Assembly: GCA_030671565.1 (NCBI GenBank)
Contig: DAOVIC010000112.1
Coordinates: 1 to 5,904, forward strand
Direction: 5' to 3'
DNA: 5,904 bases
From: Anaerohalosphaeraceae bacterium
Lineage (GTDB): Bacteria; Planctomycetota; Phycisphaerae; Sedimentisphaerales; Anaerohalosphaeraceae
This document shows positions 1 through 5,904 of this stretch, piece after piece. Numbering within the stretch: the first letter of the stretch is position 1; every line of letters starts with the position of its first letter. The notes under the pieces were generated by a model. That model searched no databases. It had not been told where the DNA came from and worked only from the letters and a program-made list of their open reading frames with translations. The position numbers and the translations under genes were made by a program.

Positions 1-10
1 GCCTAAAGAG

Positions 11-39
11 AAACCGTCTTTTAATTTAAACGGTTTTTT
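11..39 (+). terminator. Probable intrinsic terminator, possibly bidirectional
   Basis: A 7-bp perfect inverted repeat, AAACCGT (11-17) and ACGGTTT (30-36), encloses a 12-nt AT-rich loop. On the plus strand the right arm runs into six T's (34-39), so it would end transcription of a plus-strand gene lying to the left of the window. Read on the minus strand the hairpin is followed by CTCTTT, a poorer U-tract, so it could also help end the tRNA-Lys transcript that comes from the right. The stem has only three G-C pairs and the loop is long, so efficiency is uncertain. Confidence 0.55.
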
Positions 40-93
40 GTCTTATCTTTTGCCGAAGACATGCGATTTGCAGGATTAAGCAGGGATAAAAAA

Positions 94-166
94 TGGGAGC
101 GCTGGGGCTCGAACCCAGGACCTACGCCTTAAAAGGGCGTTGCTCTACCAACTGAGCTACACTCCC
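94..166 (-). tRNA. tRNA-Lys (anticodon TTT)
   Basis: The minus strand folds as a complete 73-nt cloverleaf. The 7-bp acceptor stem pairs GGGAGTG with CGCTCCC (one G-T pair), with discriminator A at 94. The D arm contains AGTTGGTAGA. The anticodon arm is ACGCC-CTTTTAA-GGCGT, and the T arm is CTGGG-TTCGAGC-CCCAG. The anticodon TTT occupies 131-133 and reads lysine AAA and AAG codons. The 3' CCA is not encoded: the next bases on the minus strand are TTTTTT (93-88), so CCA must be added by a nucleotidyltransferase. That T-run directly after the acceptor stem may also aid termination. No other tRNA adjoins it in the window. Confidence 0.97.
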
Positions 167-171
167 GAAAC

Positions 172-209
172 AAAAAATTTGGCAAATTTCCCCCACATGC
201 CCTGCCAAA
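172..209 (-). promoter_or_regulatory. Hairpin plus U-tract in the tRNA-Lys leader
   Basis: Between the predicted start of transcription (about 210) and the mature tRNA 5' end (166), the minus strand reads TTTGGCA (209-203), an 18-nt G-rich loop, TGCCAAA (184-178), then TTTTTT (177-172). This has the layout of a weak intrinsic terminator or attenuator, located before the tRNA. The same stretch contains a perfect 15-bp palindrome, AAATTTGGCAAATTT (175-189, plus strand). The inverted repeats are directly visible. A role in attenuation, 5' processing or protein binding is inference, and the stem has only three G-C pairs. Confidence 0.35.
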
Positions 210-216
210 AGCGAGG

Positions 217-245
217 ATTTTACAGATAAAAGCAGCCAGTTGCAA
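217..245 (-). promoter_or_regulatory. Sigma-70-type promoter for tRNA-Lys
   Basis: On the minus strand, a -35 element TTGCAA (240-245, 4 of 6 consensus) is followed after exactly 17 nt by a -10 element TAAAAT (217-222, 5 of 6 consensus). Transcription would start near 210, giving a leader of about 44 nt before the tRNA. The base run after the -10 box, CCTCGC, is GC-rich, as is common at stable-RNA promoters under stringent control. The control itself is inference. Confidence 0.6.
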
Positions 246-362
246 GGGAATTAACTGTAAGAATACGATTTTTCATCACATGGGCCATAACAATCTGCAA
301 AATACCATGAAATTACCAACCTTATGTGTCGTTATATCTTTGGCGAATACCAAGATAAAGAT

Positions 363-390
363 TGAAAAAAGCACAACTTTACGATATTAT
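363..390 (+). promoter_or_regulatory. Sigma-70-like promoter upstream of the sialidase gene
   Basis: TTGAAA (363-368, 5 of 6 consensus) and TATTAT (385-390, 5 of 6 consensus) are separated by 16 nt. The start of transcription would fall near 397, giving a 5' untranslated region of about 68 nt. That leader includes a weak 5-bp inverted repeat, CTCTA (391-395) and TAGAG (413-417), with no clear role. No obvious operator palindrome flanks the promoter. The AT-rich setting means chance matches are possible. Confidence 0.5.
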
Positions 391-464
391 CTCTAGGAAG
401 TATGGTATCATTTAGAGGAAATATAGATTCGCCTTCCGCAGTTTGATTTGGAGTTTTCGAAAAA

Positions 465-2039
465 ATGAACGTTGCAAAGGCATTACTTATATTAGCCTTT
501 TATGTCAGCACTGTTGCTGCTCAGACTGCCTCTGTTGCGCAGGAAGAAAAGCCTGCGATTGACACCTTAACCTGTACAAAGCTATTTACAAGCGGTGAGG
601 GCCCGTACCATACCTATAGAGTACCGGCGATCGCAACCACCAAAAACGGGACAATACTGGCTTTCTGTGAAGGCAGAAAAAATTCCGCCGCCGACTCCGG
701 CGATATCGACATCCTTCTTAGACGTTCCACCGATGGCGGACAAACATTTTCACCTCCCCAGATCATTTTCGATGACGAACTCAACACATGCGGCAATCCA
801 TGCGTTGTAATAGATCGCCAGACCGGAAACATAATACTCCTGGCAACGTGGAATAACGGTCTCGACACTGAAGCCGATATAGTAAAATCCGAGAGTATTG
901 ATACGCGACGCGTCTATCTCATGATATCGGAAGATGATGGACAGACATTTTCAGAACCGAACGAAATAACAGATTCTGTAAAGGACCCCATCTGGACATG
1001 GTACGCCACAGGCTCGAACGGAATTCAGTTACGCCTCGGACCAAAAGCAGGCCGTCTCGTCATACCCTGCAACCACAAGTTAAAAGCGCAAAGCCAACGA
1101 TATCACTCGCACGTGATATATTCCGACGATCACGGACTAACCTGGAATTTTTCCGGCTCGACTCAAGACGGAACGAACGAATGCGCCGTTGTCGAAAGAA
1201 AAGACGGGTCATTGCTTTTAAATGCCCGACGTGCTCGAAACGTCAAAAAAACAAACCGTGTAATAGCAACAAGCAGTGACGCAGGTCTTACCTGGTCCCG
1301 ATCTTCTTTTCACAATAAACTCATCGGACCAAGATGCCAGGCCTCCATGATACGTTATACGCCCGCCGACGCACCCGAAAAATCTATCATACTATTTTCG
1401 AATCCGGCATCCAGAAAAGAGCGGATGAACATGACATTGCGAGCCAGTAACAACGAAGGCATCTCATGGCCCTTTAGTAAAGTTATTCATGCCGGCCCAT
1501 CTGCATATTCTTCGCTTACAGTCATGCCGGACGGCGACATCGCCTGCCTGTTCGAAGGCGGCGAAAAAAACTGCTATGAGGCAATAATGTTTACTACCGT
1601 TGCACTTGCGGATATGAAAAAAAATAACGAAAAACCTCTTGCAAGACAACACATATCCAAACGGTATCCCATCGTCGATCCAAACTATGTTGATATGATA
1701 ACAGACGCCTCACTTACTGTCCCGTCAGCAGAGTTTCCAGAGGTTGGCTACGAACCAAACTCACCTGAAAAAAACGCCATTATTGTCACAAAGCTTATCG
1801 ACGTAAGCCAGCTCCACTTGCACATCACCGCTAAAATAGAAGACGAAGGTTCGATACTCATCCTTGTCGCCGATCACGACGAGAACACTCTCTCCTCAAG
1901 CAGACCGATCACAGAGTCTGTTACAGAGGGGCTCGTGACATGGACAAACGGGTGGGATCTCGCTGCTGTTCAGGGGCGAAAGATTCGTCTGAAATTCGTC
2001 CTCGAAAAAGCGGCGCTGTACAGCTTTCAGATAAAATAA
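465..2039 (+). CDS. Secreted exo-alpha-sialidase (neuraminidase), GH33-type
   Basis: A 524-aa exported enzyme that should release terminal sialic acid from glycoconjugates outside the cytoplasm. Residues 1-19 form a signal peptide (K5, then a hydrophobic core) with likely cleavage after A19 (V-A-A|Q); there is no lipobox. The six-bladed propeller is marked by Asp boxes S-x-D-x-G-x-T-F/W at 88-95, 155-162, 220-227 and 270-277, plus a degenerate one at 328-335. By alignment to known sialidases from memory, the arginine triad is R52 (in YRVP), R255 (in LNAR) and R320. The acid/base Asp is D77, the Glu is E239 (in NEC), and the nucleophile is Y348 (in AYSSL). The set is complete, so activity is expected. 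Residues about 400-524 form an extra C-terminal module. The start is fixed by an in-frame TGA at 444-446; GGAG at 450-453 is a spaced, modest ribosome binding site. No sialic acid uptake or catabolism genes adjoin it. Confidence 0.93.
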   Translation: MNVAKALLILAFYVSTVAAQTASVAQEEKPAIDTLTCTKLFTSGEGPYHTYRVPAIATTKNGTILAFCEGRKNSAADSGDIDILLRRSTDGGQTFSPPQIIFDDELNTCGNPCVVIDRQTGNIILLATWNNGLDTEADIVKSESIDTRRVYLMISEDDGQTFSEPNEITDSVKDPIWTWYATGSNGIQLRLGPKAGRLVIPCNHKLKAQSQRYHSHVIYSDDHGLTWNFSGSTQDGTNECAVVERKDGSLLLNARRARNVKKTNRVIATSSDAGLTWSRSSFHNKLIGPRCQASMIRYTPADAPEKSIILFSNPASRKERMNMTLRASNNEGISWPFSKVIHAGPSAYSSLTVMPDGDIACLFEGGEKNCYEAIMFTTVALADMKKNNEKPLARQHISKRYPIVDPNYVDMITDASLTVPSAEFPEVGYEPNSPEKNAIIVTKLIDVSQLHLHITAKIEDEGSILILVADHDENTLSSSRPITESVTEGLVTWTNGWDLAAVQGRKIRLKFVLEKAALYSFQIK

Positions 2040-2052
2040 ACTCCCCGCTTTT
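2006..2052 (+). terminator. Possible weak terminator overlapping the sialidase stop codon
   Basis: AAAAGCGG (2006-2013) and CCGCTTTT (2045-2052) form a perfect 8-bp inverted repeat around the stop codon. The 31-nt loop holds the 10-bp palindrome GCTGTACAGC (2015-2024). The T-run is only four long and is part of the stem, with ATATCTCATC after it, so this is not a textbook intrinsic terminator. It is the only stable-looking hairpin candidate just after the gene on this strand. Confidence 0.25.
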
Positions 2053-2469
2053 ATATCTCATCATCCGTAAATGAAAGCGCAAACAGGCACCGATATGAAA
2101 TTCAAACCCGGATGGAAATACACGCGAAATGTTGGGGTATGGATTAAGCACAAGACGTTCTGTTCACCCTGTGCCTAAGCCAGAATTCCCAAAATACAAA
2201 AGCTTTTCCTACCCTTCCCGAAGCCATTACCAATGGCGATCAAGTCGCACAAGAAAGCCGTACAACTTAAATAATAATGTATGAGATAAGGCCTCAGATG
2301 TCAAGAAGTATTTTGCCCATCCAGCTAAATACGGGAATAATTGAGCATTCCATAGGCCTGTCACCTCATACGTGCACAAAAAACGGTTTTTTAAAGCAGA
2401 TTTTAAGGCCAGCTTTTTTCAAACTTTTTTTACACTCAAAAAACCCCCCGTTACCATTTTTGACCGATC
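2053..2469. other. Intergenic region without a convincing gene
   Basis: This is most of the gap between the converging sialidase and xylA genes. Short open frames exist (for example a 35-codon frame at 2071-2178), but none has a ribosome binding site, a recognisable domain or protein-like composition. The right part (about 2376-2469) is packed with homopolymer runs (A6, T6, T6, T7, A6, C6, T5). It also contains short inverted repeats such as AAAAAAC-G-GTTTTTT and TTTTTGA-CCGA-TCAAAAA; the latter reaches into the next terminator's T-tract. I see no insertion sequence ends, RNA gene or recognisable gene remnant. Confidence 0.6.
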
Positions 2470-2512
2470 AAAAAAAAAGCGTGACCGAAAAACCAAAGTT
2501 TCTCAGCCACGC
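2470..2512 (-). terminator. Strong intrinsic terminator of the xyl cluster
   Basis: On the minus strand, GCGTGGCTGA-GAAAC (2512-2498) pairs with GTTTT-TCGGTCACGC (2493-2479) through 15 bp, three of them G-T wobbles, around a 4-nt loop TTTG. The stem is followed at once by nine T's (2478-2470). It lies 41 bp after the xylA stop codon, the expected position for ending the xylB-Nudix-xylA transcript. Read on the plus strand the hairpin is not followed by a T-run, so it should not work well for the sialidase. Confidence 0.9.
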
Positions 2513-2553
2513 ATTATTAATGGATTTTTAGAGGTTCCTTATATTTACATTTG

Positions 2554-3864
2554 CTAGATATAATCGTTCAACAGGTTCTCGAACAACTCTTGTCTGCCGC
2601 TCTTGAGATCAGGTTCGCCGTTTTCGAGCGTATAAGCCTCAAGCTCTTCAAAACCAGCCTGGCCGCTTTCGATCTTCTTGCCAATCCCTTCGTCCCAGCC
2701 GCCGTATCTCGCCTTGATTCCCGCTTCGAACTTGCCATCTTCGATCATCTTAACGGCATTCTTCAAGCCTCGGGCAAACGTATCCATCGCACCGATATGT
2801 GCGTAGAAAAGATCGATCGCATCGATAGACTGCCGCCTTACCTTCGCATCGAAGTTAAGCCCGCCCGTTGTAAGTCCGCCGCCTTTTAGAATGATATACA
2901 TCGCAAGCGTAGCGTCATAAAGATTTGTCGGGAACTGGTCCGTATCCCAACCTAAAAGCATATCACCCCGGTTGGCATCGACAGAACCCAGCATGTTATT
3001 AGCAACACAGAAGTCAAGTTCATGATGGAAATCGTGTCCGGCAAGCGTCGCATGGTTAGCTTCGATATTCAGCTTAAAGTCGTCAACCAGCCCGAACTTC
3101 TGCAGGAACCCATAGCAGTTGCCCGCATCGAAATCATACTGATGCTTCGTTGGTTCCTTAGGCTTAGGCTCGATGTAGAATTGACCGTTGAAACCGATCT
3201 TCTTCTTGTAATCGACTGCCATTTGCAAAAGTTTTGCAAGATGCTCAAGTTCGCGACCAAGGTCGGTATTAAGCAGCGTATCGTAACCTTCGCGTCCGCC
3301 CCAGAAAACATATCCTTCACCGCCAAGCTCAGCGGTAACTTCCATAGCCTTCTTGACCTGGCTTGCAGCATAAGCAAAGATCTCCGGCGATGGGTTCGTG
3401 CCGGCACCTGCCATAAACCGTCTGTGTGAAAACGCATTCGTCGTTCCCCACAAAAGCTTCAATCCGGTATCAGCCTGAAGTTTCTTCGCCTTGGCAACGA
3501 TAATGTCAAGACGCTTGTTAGTCTCTGCCAGCGTATCGGCCTCCGGCGCGATATCACGATCGTGAAAACACCAGAACCCTACGCCGATCTTAGTGAAAAA
3601 TTCAAACGCAGCCTCAAGCGTCATCTCCGCAACCTTCATCTCGTCGGCGCTGTCGTTATAATTACGGATCATGGTTCCGGGCCCGAAAGGATCGCCGCCC
3701 AAGCCTTTAAAAGTATGCCAGTAGCATGCCGCGAACCGCAGATGCTCGGCCATCGTTTTGCCCATGATCACTTCACCGGCGTCATAATGCTTAAACGCAA
3801 GAGGATTATCAGAATCCGCACCCTCGTATGCGATCTTACCAACTTCCGGAAAATATTCTGTCAT
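2554..3864 (-). CDS. xylA: Xylose isomerase (XylA, class II)
   Basis: A cytoplasmic metal-dependent isomerase converting D-xylose to D-xylulose (EC 5.3.1.5). The 436-aa product aligns closely with Escherichia coli XylA (440 aa, recalled) and carries the family residues at the same numbers. These are catalytic H101 and D104 (in FHDRD), metal ligands E232, E268, H271, D296, D307, D309 and D339, and K234 in the IEPKP segment. WGGREGY and NFDAKVRRQS are also intact. I chose the ATG at 3864 over the in-frame ATG at 3882. The shorter form begins MTEYF, matching MQAYF of E. coli, and AAGGA (3874-3878) sits at ribosome binding site distance. The 3882 ATG directly abuts a palindrome with no Shine-Dalgarno sequence. 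It is the last gene of the cluster, 104 bp after the Nudix gene, with its own possible promoter and operator and a strong terminator behind it. Confidence 0.97.
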   Translation of the reverse strand: MTEYFPEVGKIAYEGADSDNPLAFKHYDAGEVIMGKTMAEHLRFAACYWHTFKGLGGDPFGPGTMIRNYNDSADEMKVAEMTLEAAFEFFTKIGVGFWCFHDRDIAPEADTLAETNKRLDIIVAKAKKLQADTGLKLLWGTTNAFSHRRFMAGAGTNPSPEIFAYAASQVKKAMEVTAELGGEGYVFWGGREGYDTLLNTDLGRELEHLAKLLQMAVDYKKKIGFNGQFYIEPKPKEPTKHQYDFDAGNCYGFLQKFGLVDDFKLNIEANHATLAGHDFHHELDFCVANNMLGSVDANRGDMLLGWDTDQFPTNLYDATLAMYIILKGGGLTTGGLNFDAKVRRQSIDAIDLFYAHIGAMDTFARGLKNAVKMIEDGKFEAGIKARYGGWDEGIGKKIESGQAGFEELEAYTLENGEPDLKSGRQELFENLLNDYI

Positions 3865-3883
3865 CGTACCAAATCCTTCCATT

Positions 3884-3898
3884 ATTACAATTTGTAAT
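3884..3898. promoter_or_regulatory. Perfect 15-bp palindrome, candidate operator of xylA
   Basis: ATTACAA-T-TTGTAAT on the plus strand is a perfect 7+1+7 inverted repeat. It lies 20-34 nt upstream of the chosen xylA start and just downstream of a possible -10 box, so a bound repressor could block transcription. Its shape fits a homodimeric helix-turn-helix regulator. It does not match the Bacillus XylR operator as I recall it, and no regulator gene is in the window, so the binding protein is unknown. Confidence 0.45.
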
Positions 3899-3907
3899 TA
3901 AAAATCC

Positions 3908-3936
3908 ACAATATAGGCAAGTGCCCCAAAAATCAA
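3908..3936 (-). promoter_or_regulatory. Possible internal promoter for xylA
   Basis: On the minus strand TTGATT (3931-3936) and TATTGT (3908-3913) are 17 nt apart, each 4 of 6 to consensus. An overlapping TATATT (3910-3915) is a better -10 match but gives 15-nt spacing. Transcription would start near 3901, leaving a leader of about 37 nt that contains the palindrome at 3884-3898. The 104-bp gap, long for this cluster, supports an independent promoter, but the sequence match is modest. Confidence 0.4.
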
Positions 3937-3968
3937 GAAAAGCATTCTAAACACTTAACTCCGGCTTT

Positions 3969-4589
3969 TCAATCAAAATCTGTGGCTAAATCAGGGTTGT
4001 TTTTGTGCTCGTACATGCGTTTTATTTGCTCCGGCAGCGTTCTTCCCATAGAAAGCTCCGGTATCTCATCCAAACCGAAAAACCTCACATCGCTGGTCTC
4101 GTTACTCGTCTTAGCCTCACCGCCCGTTATTTCGCAAATAAAGAACATCTTATAAATGTCAAACGGGTACTTCGGATAATGACCCTGCCGGTTACGGTCA
4201 TAAACCGCCGCCAGCTTCACCACATCAACCTCAAAACCCGACTCCTCCCGGACCTCCCGCACAACATTTTCAGAAGGCGTAAGCCCGTTATCGCACCACC
4301 CGCCCGGCAATGTCCACCCGCCGTCGGCGATCTCCTTAACCAGCAATATCTTATCCCCGTCAAAGATCGCTCCCCGGCAATCCGTCTTAGGCGTAGGATA
4401 CCCCGCATCCTCCTGCAGAATACCCAGGACCTTTTCCTTTTCACTGCCCGTATGCTCAGCAAGAATCTCCGCGCATATCTCCTCGATATCCTCATGCCGT
4501 TTCAACTCATACTCATCCTTGGCAAACCCCTTACCAGCTTGAGAAATACTTTTAAGCCGAGAAACAACATCAATCCAGTCAAAGCCCAT
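3969..4589 (-). CDS. Nudix hydrolase with N-terminal helical domain (ADP-ribose pyrophosphatase-like)
   Basis: A 206-aa cytoplasmic protein that should hydrolyse a nucleoside diphosphate linked to another group (for example ADP-ribose or a nucleotide sugar); the substrate cannot be told from sequence. Residues 1-65 are charged and probably helical, resembling the Nudix_N domain (hydrolase of X-linked nucleoside diphosphates). Residues about 70-195 are the Nudix fold. The Nudix box spans G97-F119 and keeps R111-E112-V-R-E115-E116-S-G118-F, the metal-binding core, preceded by LPGGW. The first box glutamate is replaced by L103, which I believe occurs in this subfamily. GAGGT (4594-4598) is a good ribosome binding site, 4 nt from the ATG. 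It lies 35 bp after xylB, so the two are probably co-transcribed. There is no C-terminal helix-turn-helix, so it is not an NrtR/AraR-type Nudix regulator. Confidence 0.9.
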   Translation of the reverse strand: MGFDWIDVVSRLKSISQAGKGFAKDEYELKRHEDIEEICAEILAEHTGSEKEKVLGILQEDAGYPTPKTDCRGAIFDGDKILLVKEIADGGWTLPGGWCDNGLTPSENVVREVREESGFEVDVVKLAAVYDRNRQGHYPKYPFDIYKMFFICEITGGEAKTSNETSDVRFFGLDEIPELSMGRTLPEQIKRMYEHKNNPDLATDFD

Positions 4590-4624
4590 AAATACCTCAA
4601 ATAATTCAGGGTGTTGTTAATAAA

Positions 4625-5904
4625 TCATTCCGCAAGCTTTTCCCCCAGCACCGCAAGCCATCTTGCGTACGCTTCTTTGCATAATTCTTCATCGTTGGCA
4701 CTCGGCTCGATCGTCTTGGTCTTCTTGAACCCGACGAACGCGTCTTTGAAATTACCATACACACCGGCACCAACGCCTGCCCCTCTCGCCGCTCCCTGCG
4801 AACCGTCCGTATTATAAAGTTCCACCGTCGCGCCGGTAACATTGGCAAAAGTGCTTGCAAAAATATCGCTAAGGAACATATTCGCATCGCCGGCACGAAC
4901 CGTCTTAACCTCGATACCCATCCCCTCGATGATTTCAAATCCGTAGTTAAGAGCAAATACGATTCCCTCCTGCGCCGCCCGCAAAACATGCCCGATCCCA
5001 TGCGTATTAAAATTCAAACCATTGACAGAGGCCCCGATGTCCTTATTCTCAAGCGTACGCTCGGCACCGTTACCGTAAGGCAATATCGAAAGCCCCTCGG
5101 CCCCGATCGCCACAGCCGATGCAAGTTCGTTCATCTCCGGATAATCCTTACCATTCATCGTGTTGTGCTTAAGCCAGCTGTTCAATATACCCGTCCCGCC
5201 GACGCAAAGCAGCGCACCATAGCGTGAAGCTTCCGCCGTATTATTAACATGCACAAAAGTATTAACCCGCGACTTCGGATCATAAGTCGCCTCATCCCCG
5301 ATTCCGTAAACAACCCCGCTAGTCCCAGCCGTCGCCGCAACTTCGCCCGGTTCGAGCACATTAAGAGAAAACGCGTTGTTAGGCTGATCCCCCGCACGAT
5401 AAGCAACCTTCGTCCCTGCCTTAAGCCCCAACTCCGCCGCCGCCGCACTGGTCAGTTCTCCCTGCTCGCCGAACGTCGGAACGATCTCAGGCAGCAAATC
5501 ATGCGAAAACCCAAAGTATTTCATCGCAAAGGCCGCGATTTTCTTACACTTAAAGTCCCAGAGTATCCCCTCCGACAAACCCGACTCAGTAGTGCAGATA
5601 CGACCGGTCATCTTCATCGCAAGGTAATCGCCCGGCAGCATGATCTTATGTATTTTATCGAACGTCTTAGGTTCGTTCTCTTTAACCCACGCAAGCTTCG
5701 TCGCCGTAAAATTCCCCGGATAATTCAGCAGGTGTTTCAAACAATGCTCCGCACCAAGGTCATTGGTAGCCTTGTCCCCGAAGGGAACCGCACGGCTGTC
5801 ACACCAGATAATAGAAGGCCGCAAAACCTCCATATTCTTATCAACACAAACAAGACCATGCATCTGATACGTTATACCGACAGCCTTAATATCCGCGACA
5901 TCGA
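4625..5904 (-). CDS. xylB: Xylulokinase, FGGY family (5' end beyond window)
   Basis: A cytoplasmic ATP-dependent kinase phosphorylating D-xylulose to D-xylulose 5-phosphate (EC 2.7.1.17). The frame stays open to the window edge, with 13 more codons before the Met at 5863, including VGITYQMHG, the conserved sugar-binding segment. That Met is therefore internal. Compared with E. coli XylB (about 484 aa), some 60-65 N-terminal residues with the first phosphate-binding motif are missing. Counting from the Met at 5863, I see IIWCDSR (18-24) and GDQPNN with the likely catalytic base D159. TAGTSG (178-183) and LPYGNGAERT (261-270) follow, then the FGGY_C helix around HVLRAAQEG (292-300) and the nucleotide-site region near RAGDANMF (323-330). 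The neighbouring xylA supports xylulose as substrate over other FGGY sugars. The upstream promoter and any transporter or regulator lie outside the window. Confidence 0.93.
   Translation of the reverse strand, partial: DVADIKAVGITYQMHGLVCVDKNMEVLRPSIIWCDSRAVPFGDKATNDLGAEHCLKHLLNYPGNFTATKLAWVKENEPKTFDKIHKIMLPGDYLAMKMTGRICTTESGLSEGILWDFKCKKIAAFAMKYFGFSHDLLPEIVPTFGEQGELTSAAAAELGLKAGTKVAYRAGDQPNNAFSLNVLEPGEVAATAGTSGVVYGIGDEATYDPKSRVNTFVHVNNTAEASRYGALLCVGGTGILNSWLKHNTMNGKDYPEMNELASAVAIGAEGLSILPYGNGAERTLENKDIGASVNGLNFNTHGIGHVLRAAQEGIVFALNYGFEIIEGMGIEVKTVRAGDANMFLSDIFASTFANVTGATVELYNTDGSQGAARGAGVGAGVYGNFKDAFVGFKKTKTIEPSANDEELCKEAYARWLAVLGEKLAE

Noticed and set aside
307..396. 29-codon open frame upstream of the sialidase gene (begins MKLPTLCVV)
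   Set aside because: No Shine-Dalgarno sequence, and it overlaps the likely sialidase promoter.
2071..2178. 35-codon open frame after the sialidase gene (begins MKAQTGTDMKF)
   Set aside because: No ribosome binding site, no recognised family, and frames of this length are expected by chance in a gap of about 500 bp.
2277..2557. Two overlapping plus-strand frames of 84 and 61 codons
   Set aside because: They run through homopolymer tracts and the xylA terminator; the lysine, phenylalanine and proline-rich products are by-products of those runs.
3022..3437. Long open frames on both strands inside xylA
   Set aside because: They are shadows of the XylA reading frame, which shows full family conservation.
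3938..3969. Possible hairpin AAAAGC / GCTTTT after the Nudix gene on the minus strand
   Set aside because: Only 6 bp with a 20-nt loop and a broken T-run; too weak to call a terminator.
4005..4604. 199-codon plus-strand frame antisense to the Nudix gene
   Set aside because: Its composition is that of an antisense shadow, and the opposite strand encodes an intact Nudix box.
5861..5863. ATG at 5863 as the start of xylB
   Set aside because: The upstream in-frame codons encode the conserved VGITYQMHG segment, so the Met is internal and the true start lies outside the window.
1..5904. CRISPR arrays, insertion sequences, attachment sites, toxin-antitoxin or phage-defence genes
   Set aside because: No regularly spaced repeats, transposase or integrase motifs, or target-site duplications are visible. 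The tRNA 3' end is not seen duplicated elsewhere in the window.

Overview
The window looks like chromosomal DNA from a free-living or host-associated bacterium, probably of the Planctomycetes / PVC group. The main evidence is the C-terminal module of the secreted sialidase. It ends in a W-x4-D-L ... G-x-x-I-R-L-K-F-V-L-x-x-A-x-L-Y-S-F pattern that I associate with secreted hydrolases of planctomycetes and relatives. Base composition is moderate, with AT-rich intergenic regions. The taxonomic call is inference; no 16S or other marker gene is present.

Layout, left to right. Positions 1-60 hold a terminator-like hairpin. Positions 94-166 hold a tRNA-Lys (anticodon TTT) on the minus strand, with a good sigma-70-type promoter at 217-245 and a hairpin plus U-tract in its short leader. 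Positions 465-2039 (plus) encode a secreted GH33-type exo-alpha-sialidase with the complete catalytic set, preceded by a sigma-70-like promoter. Positions 2040-2553 carry no convincing gene and are rich in homopolymer runs; they contain a strong intrinsic terminator (2470-2512, minus strand) for the convergent gene cluster. Positions 2554-5904 are a minus-strand cluster read right to left: xylulokinase (xylB, cut by the window edge), a Nudix hydrolase, then xylose isomerase (xylA).

How the genes work together. XylA converts D-xylose to D-xylulose and XylB phosphorylates it to D-xylulose 5-phosphate, which enters the pentose phosphate pathway. The Nudix enzyme lies between them, 35 bp after xylB, and probably cleans up or recycles a nucleoside diphosphate compound; its link to xylose is only positional. 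xylA is set apart by a 104-bp gap holding a possible promoter and a perfect 15-bp palindrome, so it may have its own regulated transcription as well as read-through from xylB. The sialidase is separate: opposite strand, exported, and acting on sialylated glycans outside the cytoplasm.

I found no strong sign of a novel system. The points most worth checking are the xylA palindrome, the Nudix gene inside the xylose cluster, the tRNA leader hairpin, and the sialidase C-terminal module.
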